DNA from: Warburgia ugandensis
Taxonomy: Eukaryota; Streptophyta; Magnoliopsida; Canellales; Canellaceae
Length of the DNA stretch: 64,000 bases
Direction: 5' to 3'
Assembly (NCBI GenBank): GCA_035236585.1
Contig: CP141132.1
Location: 64,081,880-64,145,879 of the forward strand
The notes below the pieces were generated by a model that had not been told where the DNA came from, ran no database searches, and saw only the letters and a list, made by a program, of their open reading frames with translations. Of the stretch, positions 14,501-24,834 are shown piece after piece. The number at the start of each line of letters is the position of its first letter. Within the stretch, counting starts at the first letter, position 1. The position numbers were made by a program, and so were the translations under genes.

Positions 14501-15933
14501 CTTTTGGCATGTCACTAATTGAAAACAGCACCATTTAGAAGGAGTGAGGCGATCCAAGTCGAAGGTTCTAAAATGGTAAAAGGAAGGCCCTAAAGAACGT
14601 GAATAGAAATAGTGAGAAAAGATATAAAAACTTTAGGACTAAATGAAGGGGAATGTATGAACAGGTTCATGTGGCTGACCCCTAGCGGGGATAAGGTCTT
14701 GATGATTCTCTTTTGTTCCTTTTGGCATGTCACTAGTGGATACTCATGATTCAAAGAAGTTTTTTTTGGCTATAGGGTCTTGATAAATGGTTCTAATTAT
14801 TTTAATTGATGTGCTTATTAACTACAAAAGAAAGATGACTGTAAGAACTGAAGCTACATGGAAATGGATGAATACAAATGATAGGTTCTGGTGAAATGTT
14901 CAGGAAAATGTATCAAAAAGTGCTGCTGAGTTAATAAATGGTCTAATATATTAGTGGGAAATGCTAATAGCTATGTAGTTTTCCAATGATGATCTTCAGT
15001 TCCTTTCTCTGTTGGTGGTTCCAGTAAGGTTATTCTCATCTTTTGGGGAGGGACTAAGCTGAGAGTCAAATTGGTTAATCTTCTTCATCAATTTTTTTTT
15101 TTTTCGGTAGCTTCTTCTTATCTTATTAAATCATTCCTCTTCTTCAGTTCCTATTCATACACCCAAGTTTCTGACTTTTGTTTGATTGTTGCTTTGCTTT
15201 TTCTCCATCATTTTCTCTTTTTTAATTGTGGACTTAAGTACAGGAAGTTTGATGTGGGATACTGCTTTCTGTAACATAGACTGCAGAAATGTCACTTTAG
15301 ATCTAAATTTCTCACTTAACATCTCTTTTCAAGTACCAGAGTTGCTCTCCCTATTTTGGTTATTGGTGATAATTTTCCAATCAGTTGAACTGGAAGGATT
15401 CATGTGTATATATAGTGTGCTTGTTCACTCTTCTTCATGTTTCTTTAATACGTCAATTGTCAATGTCAAATAATAGTTTCTGTGTCTCATAAGCTTTCAC
15501 AGGGAAAATTTATATTTGTTTTGTCTTTTCTGCATTTAGCTCAGATGGAGTATTATAGAGATTCTATGTACCAGATTTGACGGAGTTTCCTTTTTAACAT
15601 TTAATCTTATTTTGTTTTTCAGGTGATCGATATTTGAGGCCTTGGATAATTCCGTTGCCAGAAGTCACATTTACAACAAGAAGCGAAGAAGATGAGTGTT
15701 TGGTAGTGGCAAGTGATGGACTTTGGGAAGTGATGTCTAATGAGGAAGTGGGAGAAGTGGCATGCCAAATGCTTAGGCGGAGGAGGCGGTGTGTGGTAGA
15801 TGAAAAATCCTCATGTCCAGCACAAGCCACAGCAGAGCATCTTGTAGAGCTTGCTTACCGAAAAAACAGTTCAGATAACATCTCTGTCATAGTTGTGGAC
15901 TTGAAATCCAAGACCAGGCGTCAACCAAAGTAA
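5063..15933 (+). CDS. Clade A protein phosphatase 2C (ABI1/HAB-like), 4 exons, 406 aa
   Basis: Ser/Thr phosphatase of the PP2C (PPM) family. In ABA signalling, clade A members dephosphorylate SnRK2 kinases and are blocked by ABA-bound PYR/PYL/RCAR receptors. Coding exons are 5063-5581, 7405-7689, 9996-10101 and 15623-15933; all introns are GT-AG and the joined frame is open. Residues 1-110 are acidic and Ser-rich, as is common in this clade. The catalytic domain runs from about 114 to 397: RRREMED (metal ligands E126 and D127), DGHGG from D167, GSTAV near 229, GDSRA near 248, DG at 335 and SSDN with D388. W288 in the INWNG motif sits at the position of the ABA-lock tryptophan (ABI1 W300, HAB1 W385), absent from most other PP2Cs. 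G170 matches the ABI1 glycine altered in abi1-1. Sequence resembles ABI1/ABI2/HAB1 more than HAI or AHG1 types. Length is close to ABI1. The ATG was chosen because it is the first in frame and follows a CT-rich leader. Confidence 0.93.
5582..7404 (+). other. PP2C intron 1 (1823 bp)
   Basis: GT at 5582, AG at 7403-7404 after a T-rich tract. No coding or recognisable mobile element. A reverse-strand ABRE core lies at 6176-6182. Confidence 0.85.
6176..6182 (-). promoter_or_regulatory. ABRE core in PP2C intron 1
   Basis: GACACGT on the plus strand, ACGTGTC on the minus strand, within a CACGTG G-box palindrome. Position in the first intron makes an intronic enhancer possible, but a single short match can be chance. 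Confidence 0.3.
7405..7689 (+). CDS. PP2C exon 2 (residues 174-268)
   Basis: Acceptor TTAG at 7401-7404, first codon GTG (Val174), last codon AAG (Lys268), donor GTACAT at 7690; phase 0 at both ends. It encodes [10 protein letters not shown] through GSTAV and [12 protein letters not shown] to TIDHK, matching the central PP2C core. The stretch [18 protein letters not shown] aligns to the region just before the conserved GSTA motif in ABI1/HAB1. Confidence 0.93.
7690..9995 (+). other. PP2C intron 2 (2306 bp)
   Basis: Donor GTACAT at 7690, acceptor TACAG ending at 9995. It carries an Au-type SINE at 8308-8488; the rest shows no coding potential. Confidence 0.85.
8308..8488 (-). mobile_element. 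Au-type SINE in PP2C intron 2
   Basis: A tRNA-derived short retroposon on the minus strand. Read on that strand it has a TGGCGCAATGG A-box-like segment, a GGTTCGAAG B-box-like segment, the conserved GGAAACAGCCTCTTGC stretch and a CACCAGGCTACCC tail, all characteristic of plant Au SINEs. Flanks at 8298-8307 and 8489-8498 match at 9 of 10 bases (ACACGTTAGT and ACATGTTAGT), consistent with an aged target-site duplication. It is nonautonomous and needs LINE machinery for movement. Confidence 0.85.
9996..10101 (+). CDS. PP2C exon 3 (residues 269-303 plus one base)
   Basis: A 106-base exon after GTACAG, ending in phase 1 before GTTTTT at 10102. It encodes [17 protein letters not shown], then the INWNG tryptophan motif (W288) that contacts ABA-bound receptors, and [12 protein letters not shown]. 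The split glycine codon is completed by the first two bases of exon 4 to give the conserved AIGD. Confidence 0.92.
14030..14516 (+). pseudogene. RTE LINE 3' fragment in PP2C intron 3
   Basis: Severely 5'-truncated LINE in the sense orientation of the host gene. It encodes the RT C-terminal tail ([48 protein letters not shown]), broken by a stop near 14256, then continues as the element's 3' part to GACCCCTAGCGGGGATAAGG. The LINE at 47161-48925 carries the same tail. Confidence 0.85.
14299..14734. repeat. 218-bp tandem duplication inside the intronic LINE
   Basis: Bases 14299-14516 repeat at 14517-14734 with a period of 218 bp. The copies are almost identical; I see only isolated differences, for example near 14438/14656. 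Both end in CTTTTGGCATGTCACTA. Near identity against an otherwise decayed LINE points to a late duplication inside the intron. Confidence 0.9.
15623..15933 (+). CDS. PP2C exon 4 (residues 304-406 and stop)
   Basis: Begins after TTTTTCAG, completes Gly304 and encodes [16 protein letters not shown], the SDGLWEVM motif with metal ligand D335, a basic RRRRR patch at 355-359, SSDNIS with D388 and a VDLKSK tail; TAA at 15931. The basic C-terminal tail resembles ABI1/HAB1, where it can act as a nuclear signal. Confidence 0.93.
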
Positions 15934-16684
15934 TGAAGGATCTAAATTTTGATTTGGTTGAAGAAAATGCACCACGCTACCTGCACACTCAATTCAACTG
16001 GAGAAAAAGTAAAGTTTTCTCATCTTTGCTGAAAGATAATTCATTTCCCTGTTTCTCTTGAATTAAGTCGTGCAGTTTTGCGTTTCCAAACCATTTTTCT
16101 ATGATTTTTTTCAACTACTGTAGAAGAATGTTTCCCAGCAAAATTCGTTTCTCTTCTTTTTGGCGTTTTCCCACCAAAGTGACTGTAAAAAGCCTCGTCG
16201 TCTCCTCATTTTGACTTTGGCCTTTTCTGTATCCGAATCCACCGTCAAATAACATTGAAGTTGTATATTTTCTTTCCTTCTCCGTTTGTTGCATTGTGTG
16301 GTAGGTCATCATGAGGTTCTAGCTTGATGACCATCTCGGAAATCGTTGATTGCTTGAAAGCTAGCGTCAATCAGGTTTCTTTGGTTAGACATCCCATTTT
16401 TGCATGATTGTTAAGCATGATAACTTAGAGATTAATGTTTGTTGAGCCAGACTTTTAGAATATAATTTTGAGATGAACACCCGTTCCCCAATCCCAGCTA
16501 AGGTATGAAGGAACTGTGGTGCAGGTGCTGCACTATTTACACAGTGGCCCCTAGATTTCCGGGTTGACTCTGCAAATCTTGGCAAGTTTCTTTCGTCCTT
16601 TTGGAACTTTAATGCTGGAAACAGGTCATGAGTTGGTGAGTTTGTGGTGATCTATATTGAGATTGGTTCATTTCAATTAATGTA
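15934..16684 (+). other. PP2C 3' flank, probable 3' UTR at its start
   Basis: AT-rich sequence after the stop codon. No further exon and no unambiguous AATAAA signal; plant poly(A) signals are often degenerate, so the transcript end cannot be fixed. Confidence 0.5.
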
Positions 16685-16883
16685 AAAGGGCAGCCCTCGT
16701 GCATGAAGCTCTTGCTTATGCGAGGCCCGGTGAAGGGGTGGACTACAAAGACTTATAGTAGGTAGCCTTACCTTGCATTTTACAAGAGGCTGATTTTAAG
16801 CTTTGAACCTGTGACCTCAAGGTCACATGATGACAACTTTTACCGTTGCACGAAGGCTTCCCGTGTCCATTTCAATTAATGTA
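16669..16883 (-). mobile_element. Au-type SINE with perfect 16-bp target-site duplication
   Basis: SINE body at 16685-16867 on the minus strand, with the AGGTTCAAAGC B-box-like segment, AGCCTCTTG and a GAGGGCTGCCC tail of Au SINEs. It is flanked by CATTTCAATTAATGTA at 16669-16684 and again at 16868-16883, an exact duplication that proves insertion by target-primed reverse transcription. The duplication is better preserved than that of the intron 2 copy, suggesting a younger insertion. Confidence 0.92.
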
Positions 16884-17635
16884 TTCTAATTTTATTTTAG
16901 GCCTATGCAGAATTACATATATTTGTGAATGGGGTCTGTCCTTTGGACATTTTGTGCCTCTTATCGGTTTATGCAGATGTTGTTTCTCTTATTCTGTCAG
17001 ATCTGGTAATTTATTTATCGAATCAGCTATTACTGATATGTGCTACATTTTAAGTGTGTTCATTTCAATGTTAATCGGAGGAAAAAGGTGACACTACAAG
17101 GACCTTGCTTTGGCGCTTATAATCGATAATTATTGATGTGTAAGAGGGGAGGAATGCTGGCTGTGGGCGTGGCTCTCACATGCAACCGTGTGGATAGGTG
17201 GCATTGTGGACTGCTTGCAGCTTTGAGCAACTAGGCTTTTCACTGGTCCCAACCAACTTTCATCCCTATTCAGTGCTATGCATGGTTCGTTGGTAACCTC
17301 TAGTTTGATCAGGGAAACCACTTAAGCTGAGTCTGCTAACGAAGGTTACAGATTACAGATTTTGTCAAGAAGAAGAAACTTATAATATCATAGCTGCTCC
17401 GTTAACATTACAAGGAAAGACCTTTTTCAACCTCTGCTGAAAAGAATGGAACCTCTGAAGTTATACGTTAGTCAGTTAGGGAGGACATGTAGTGATTCCT
17501 ATTTGCTTGGACGATTAAAGACTGATTGGTTGTCTTTTAGGCAACTTATTAAGTGGGAAGATTTTATCTGTGAAGAGTTCTTATAGGTGTTGCATTTTTG
17601 GTTTTTATGGTGGTAATATTTTATTGATCTAAGCT
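16884..17635. other. Intergenic, nothing recognised
   Basis: AT-rich sequence between the second SINE and the first Athila LTR. No gene, RNA gene or repeat that I can support. Confidence 0.5.
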
Positions 17636-20341
17636 TGTTGATTTTTTTTTTGAAGTACACAGGCTATTGTAGTATGACTTATTCAAGTACAAGTTGATTT
17701 TAGGACTTGATTTAAAAGGATGAAGTTTAAATAAAATTTAATTAATTAAAAATTAAAAAAAGAAGAAGATAGAAATTAAACAACAATGAATTATAAGCTT
17801 ATATCTAATTAATTAATAAAAATTATACAATTGTAAGTTTAAAAATAAAAAATTAAACTAAATAATAAATAAAATTTACTTTCTTAGCTTGGTTGTAGTT
17901 AATTTCGCCAAATATGATGTCATCAAAGTTGATTTGCCTTTATTAATATCTCTATTATAGTTTTGATTAAGGATTCAATGGTTAGGATGTTCAGATTTTT
18001 AAAATTTTGGATGATGTGGACTAAGGAAAGATTTTGAATTTTATATTGCAGATTGAGTTTTTGAATTTTATATTGAAGATCGAATTTTTGAATTTTATAT
18101 TGAAGATCAATGGATCAGGTAAGAATTATCTTTAAAACAAGGTCTAATAATTAATTTAAATTCTAATGAGAAAAAGATTGGAAAATAAAGTCTTCTTGTT
18201 AGTTAAAGCTAAATCATTGATTCAGATAGCCATTAATCAAATAGGGTCAAATTATATAATCCTTGGATTTAACTAAGGATAGCACAAACTCTGGAATAAA
18301 GCAAGCCATGAAAAAGAATACGACAGAATAGAGAAATTATAAAAATGGGATGTGAATGGAATTATAATTAAAGCGGAAAGGGCAAATATAGAATTTTATT
18401 GATTTTTATTTTATTTTAACCGAAAAATAGAATGCAGCTCGAGGAGGAAGCGGAAGTGGAGGAAAGGTGGGAATGGGGGGAAATTGTGGGAAAATCCAAA
18501 TTGGGTTTTTCCCTGAAACATTAGAAATTGCAAAGGAAAGATAAATGGGGGGTCGTAAGGTGAAATTCGAGACTGAAAATGTAGGAAAAACATAGAAACC
18601 ATAAACGATGATAAAACACGGTTAAGACTACTAAGAACAAAGAAGGAACGAAGGAGATGAGGTGCAATGCGGGTTTTCCATATAGGGAAGAGAGCCGAGA
18701 AAGCAAGACAGACAAAAAGATGTGAAGATGAAGATGGGTTATTGTTCGGATCTTCCTGACGGTGAAGAGATGGAGGGAAAGAGAATAGCGTGGGGGAAAG
18801 AAAGGGAGCTAGTCTGGGTTTTTGGTCTGGAGAGAGAGAGAGAGAGATGGCTTCCAATGATGGAGCCTCTCCTCCTCCTCGCTTGTCTGTGTTGCAAAAC
18901 CGAAGGGGAGAAAGAGGTAGGTGAGCTCCTTCCAATCTCCAGGCGTCCTCTTTTAGCTCTCCTACTCTCCTTTTATTAGTTTTCTTTCGCGTTTTTCTTA
19001 TTCAGTGCCATGACTTCCGTTGGCATGCAGTCCACCTTCTAAGAAAGTAAAATTCAATCTTTGACACATTCCTCACGCTCTAAATTTGCAAGATTCCCTT
19101 GTACGTATCCATCTTGTAAAGTGGGGGCAAGCATCCTTTTGATGATTTAATCCCAATCCACCCGACTTGCATTGTTCAAATCCCTTTGATTGATGTAAAA
19201 AAGATAAAATCCAATTAGATTCATCTTAACCTTGGTTTATTCATTTGATCAACTTCAATGATCTTCTAACTATTAAATTTTGTAAATCAACTGTTAGATG
19301 ATCAATTAAAACTATAATGAACATTTAATTTTGAAATTTCAAAATTGAGTAGTTAGATAATCTAATTAAATGCTAAATTAGGGATATTTTATCTAAAATT
19401 AAACACTCAACATAACCCCCGACCAGCAATTTGCTAGTCCTTAGCAAAACATGCAAAAAATCTATTTCAATATTTCAAAAATTATTTTCAAGTCAACTTC
19501 CACTTTTTTCTTAGAGAATTATCTTCAAAAAATCTATCAACTTTAGCAAATTAATATGAATGAATGAAAAATTCAAAACTTTATTCATATGTTAAATACA
19601 TTCCATTTAAACTCAGATCTTAGAATGGGTGTGTGACTGTACAGTCTACATATATAATAATCTTTATCTCTAAGTAAACTTCTAACTTTTAAACTTCATC
19701 TGAAATATGTCTTGACATCAATCCTCACTAATAAAATACACTCAGAAATAGAATCTCTCAGATAAAGGGTTCAAATCATCTCCCTCTTTTAAATATGTAA
19801 GTAAAGTCAATGAAAATAAATTTATCTCACATATACTCATGAAAGAATAGAAATTACTAAGAAATTTAATTTTTTATATTCCTTTAGAAAGTATAAGATG
19901 CCATTACGTTTGAACTTGGACATATTATTCTTTAAATACTATCATTTATTATCTTCATCAAAACTATATTCCTCCTATAATCAATAGGTTTTTAACTAGG
20001 ATAAAATGTGGTCTTAGGACAAAGTACAAAAGAAATGGTATAAAGGATATTCAAAATTCTTCAAAAATAAGTAAAGGTTTTCTACTAAAGTTGAGAATTC
20101 TTCTTTACTTTGTTTGTTTGAAGTGAAAATATTTCTTTTTCCACTTTTTTGCATACTTCAAACTTTTTTTTCTTTTCTTTTCAGCACTTTTGAACTTTTT
20201 TTAAGAATATTTCTTTTCTTAATATTCACTTTTCTACTTTTATTGCAACTAAAAAGTATTTATTCATTCATCTCTAACTTATCTTTCAAAGAAAATAGGT
20301 AATGAATAATTTATACCAAGTTAATATGTATAAAGGGTAAT
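17636..20341 (-). mobile_element. Partial Athila-like LTR (copy A)
   Basis: Starts TGTTGATT and shares the order of blocks of the LTRs at 20342 and 32367: GCTATTGTAGTA, TTTAAATAAAATTTAATTA, then purine-rich blocks around 18420-18930. Its right part (about 19400-20341) is homologous to 24800-25857. It stops where copy B begins, so it lacks the roughly 650-bp stretch that ends the other LTRs. Open frames on it (for example minus 18411-18935) are low-complexity artefacts. Confidence 0.7.
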
Positions 20342-21646
20342 TGTTGATTGTTTACCACAAGTACACGAGCTATTGTAGTACAATTGATGCAAGTATGGTA
20401 GATCCCACGGGGACTCGACTTAAAAAGATATAATGTTTAAATAAAATTTAATTTACCACTAATTAAAATAAAAAAATAAATAACAATGAATTATAAACTC
20501 AAAGTTATCAATTAATGAAAATTACACCAACCCAAATTCAAAAATGACAAAAAAAATAACTAATAAATAAATAAAATTCACTTCCCTAACTTGATTATGA
20601 CAAATTTCTTCAAATATGGCGTCATCAAAGTCGATTGGCCTTCATCAATCTCTCACTGATACTTCTGATTAAGGATCCAATAGTTGGATTAAATAGATTC
20701 TCTAAAATTTTGATGATCTGGACTAAGGAAAGATTTTAGGTTTTAAACGGTTTAGATTGAATTTTTGGATTTTAGATTAAAGATCAGGACTGATGGATAA
20801 GCTAAGAGTTGTCCTAAAAGCAAGCTTTATGAATTGATTTGAATTCTAATGAAACAAAGATCATGAATTAAAGTTATCATATTAGTTTAAGCTAAACCGT
20901 TGATTTGATTAAAATTAAATAAAGAAATATTAAATCAACTGATTCCTGAAATTAATCTGAGAGCAAGCAAACTTGGATAAGAATAAGACAATCTAAGGAA
21001 AATGACAAAATGAGATTAAAATGAAATTAGAATTAAAGGCTAAAGGGTAGAGATGAATCTTTTTTCTTTTCTTTTTTTTTTTTTCTTTTTTTTTTAATTC
21101 CTTTCTTTAGCCCATCGTTGAGGGAAGAAGAAGGAATGCAAGGAGCTGAATATGATGAAAAAAAAAACAACAACAATGATGATGAAAAAAACGAAGGTAA
21201 ACAGACGAAAAAATGGTGAACATAGATTTAGAGAATGAAAGAGATGAGTACTAGGTCTTCCTGACAGTGAAGATAATTGAGAAAGAGAGGGAAAACAGGG
21301 AACGAGCTGGGGATTTGTGGTGAAGAATTTAAACAAGGATAGAGGTGGATGGCTGGTCTTTTCTACATAGAGACAGGTTGATAGGGAAGTAAACAAACAG
21401 AGAAAGAGATGGAATGAGAGTGAGAGCAAAAGGGAACAGGGACAGAGGGAAAGACTCAAATTGGTTCAGGTTTTCTAATGGAATCAGAGAATGTGAGAAT
21501 GAGAGAGATAGTAAAGCAGATGGGAGCTAGAAAGAGAGGTGCCAGCTAAGGAAAGAGCCGGGGTGATAAGGGGTCATGCGAGCTCTATCTCTCTGCTGTT
21601 TGGGTTGTCAAATCAAAGGAGAGAGAGAAGAGTAGAAGCAATAATG

Positions 21647-21746
<100 letters not shown>

Positions 21747-21960
21747 TTCCTTCAGTTACCATTTCTTCCTCGGTCTTCCCGTGTATTACTATTCTCCTTT
21801 GGTGAAGGGAAGTGCGTAGAGGAGATAGAATAGGGCAGGAGATGGGTGGCAGGTCTTCTACAGTGAAACACACTGAAACCGAGAGAGCTAAAGGTTGGGT
21901 ACAGCTCTTCCTCCTTCTAAACCTTCCTCCCTTAGTTCTCCTACCTATCTCTTTTCATAA

Positions 21961-24834
21961 ACCCATCCTCCTAATTTTGTTTCTCCAGTTTCCATCAAGC
22001 TCTCTACTATAGCTAAAAACTCTTTACCTTGGAAACTTCTACCAACTCCCCCTTCTATTTTCAAAGATATCCTTCTTTATATGTTAGACAATGACTTCCT
22101 CTTCAGGTATCTTCTTTTCATTGGTTTCTTATTCCTTCTTAGTCTTCAATTAGAAATTATTCCCTCTTGTGATCTGGTTCATTGATTTGATCACAACCAT
22201 TCAATGCTCTTTAGGATGATCTCGCATTGTTGATTTTGATCTAAGCTATCCAAGTCTTAATTTGGTTGATTTGCAAAACATAAGACTAGATTAGAATCAT
22301 CTAAATCATACATTACACATCTAGTCAACTATGATGATCATTTGGCCTTTAAATTTAGCAAATCAACATTTGTATGATCCTTTGAGGCTAAAATTCATAA
22401 TTTATCTAAAAATTACAAAATTGATCAGTTAGATTATCCAAATAAACTCTAAAATATGAATATTTTGAACAAAATTGGACAACTTAACATAAACGCCAAC
22501 TAGCATTTTGCTAATCCCGCGCAAAACATGCAAAAACCCATCCTCCTAATTTTGTTTCTCCACTTTCCTTCAAGCTCTCTACTACGACTAAAAACTCTCT
22601 ACCTTGGAAACTTCTACCAACTCCCCATTCTATTTTCAAATATATCCTTCTTTATATGTTCGACAATGACTTCCTCTTCTGGTATCTTCTTTTCATTGGT
22701 TTCTTATTCCTTCTTAGTCTTCAATTAGAAATTATTCCCTCTTGTGATTTGGTTCATTGATTTGATCACAACCATTCAATGCTATTTAGGATGATCTGGC
22801 ATTGTTGAATTTGATCTAAGCTATCCAAGTCTTAATTTGGTTGATTTGCAAAACATAAGACTAGATTAGAATCATCTAAATCATACATGACACATCTAAT
22901 CAACTATGATGATCATCTGGACTTTAAATTTAGCAAATCAACGATTGTATGATCAATTGAGGCTAAAATTCATATTTTATCTAAAAATTGCAAAATTGAT
23001 CAGTTAGATTATCCAAATAAACTCTAAACTATGAATATTTTGACCAAAATTGGACAACTTAACACAAACCCCAACCATTATTTTGCTAATCCCGCGCAAA
23101 GTATGCAAAAACCCATCCTCCTAATTTTGTTTCTCCACTTTCCTTCAAGCTCTCTACTGCAGCTAAAAACTCTCTACCTTGGAAACTTCTACCAACTCCC
23201 CCTTCTATTTTCAAATATATCCTTCTTTATATGTTCGACAATGACTTCCTCTTCGGGTATCTTCTTTTCATTGGTTTCTTATTCCTTCTTAGTCTTCAAT
23301 TAGAAATTATTCCCTCTTGTGATCTGGTTCATTGATTTGATCACAACCATTCAATGCTATTTAGGATGATCTGGCATTGTTGAATTTGATCTAAGCTATC
23401 CAAGTCTTAATTTGGTTGATTTGCAAAACATAAGACTAGATTAGAAGCATCTAAATCATACATTACACATCCAATCAACTATGATGATCATCTAGCCTTT
23501 AAATTTAGCAAATCAACGATTGTATGATCAATTGAGGCTAAAATTCATATTTTATCTAAAAATTACAAAATTGATCAGTTAGATTATCCAAATAAACACT
23601 AAACTGTGAATATTTTGACCAAAATTGGACAACTTAACACAAACCCCAACCATTATTTTGCTAATCCCGCGCAAAATATGCAAAAACCCATCCTCCTAAT
23701 TTTGTTTCTCCACTTTCCTTCAAGCTCTCTACTGCAGCTAAAAACTCTCTACCTTGGAAACTTCTACCAACTCCCCCTTCTATTTTCAAATATATCCTTC
23801 TTTATATGTTCAACAATGACTTGCTCTTCGGGTATCTTCTTTTCATTGTTTTCTTATTCCTTCTTAGTCTTCAATTAGAAATTATTCCCTCTTGTGATCT
23901 GGTTCTTTGATTTGATCACAACCATTCAATGCTATTTAGGATGATCTGGCATTGTTGAATTTGATCTAAGCTATCCAAGTCTTAATTTGGTTGATTTGCA
24001 AAACATAAGACTACATTAGAAGCATCTAAATCATACATTACACATCTAATCAACTATGATGATCATCTAGCCTTTAAATTTAGCAAATCAACGATTGTAT
24101 GATCAATTGAGGCTAAAATTCATATTTTATCTAAAAATTACAAAATTGATCAGTTAGATTATGCAAATAAAATCTAAACTATGAATATTTTGACCAAAAT
24201 TGGACAACTTAACACAAACCCCAACCAGCATTTTCTAATCCCGTGCAAAATATGCAAAAACCCATCCTCCTAATTTTGTTTCTCCACTTTCCTTCAAGCT
24301 CTCTACTGCAGCTAAAAACTCTCTACCTTGGAAACTTCTACCAACTCCCCCTTCTATTTTCAAATATATCCTTCTTTATATGTTCGACAATGACTTCCTC
24401 TTCGGGTATCTTCTTTTCATTGGTTTCTTATTCCTTCTTAGTCTTCAATTAGAAATTATTCCATCTTGTGATCTGGTTCATTGATTTGATCACAACCATT
24501 CAATGCTATTTAGGATGATCTGGCATTGTTGAATTTGATCTAAGCTATCCAAGTCTTAATTTGGTTGATTTGCAAAACATAAGACTAGATTAGAAGCATC
24601 TAAATCATACATTACACATCTAATCAACTATGATGATCATCTAGCCTTTAAATTTAGCAAATCAATGATTGTATGATCAATTGAGGCTAAAATTCATATT
24701 TTATCTAAAAATTACAAAATTGATCAGTTAGATTATCCAAATAAACACTAAACTGTGAATATTTTGACCAAAATTGGACAACTTAACACAAACCCCAACC
24801 AGCATTTTGCTAATCCCACGCAAAACATGCAAAA
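21961..24834. repeat. Five tandem units of about 575 bp inside LTR B
   Basis: Each unit begins ACCCATCCTCCTAATTTTG. Starts are at 21961, 22536, 23111, 23686 and 24260, giving periods of 575, 575, 575 and 574. Units are highly similar and differ by scattered substitutions; the first is the most divergent. The right LTR has one corresponding segment (about 34461-34985). Repeated 66-90 residue open frames in the array are by-products, not genes. Confidence 0.93.

Larger units (their letters stand above)
10102..15622 (+). other. PP2C intron 3 (5521 bp)
   Basis: GT at 10102 and AG at 15621-15622 after a T-rich tract. It is much the longest intron of the gene. It contains an RTE LINE 3' fragment at 14030-14516 and a tandem copy at 14517-14734; the remainder is AT-rich with no supportable coding region. 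Confidence 0.85.

Noticed and set aside
18411-18935. 174-residue minus-strand open frame
   Set aside because: Low-complexity Phe/Leu/Ser-rich sequence in an LTR; no family resemblance.
22528-24452. Family of four similar 66-90 residue proteins
   Set aside because: They are the same frame in successive 575-bp tandem units of an LTR; stops and no known domain.
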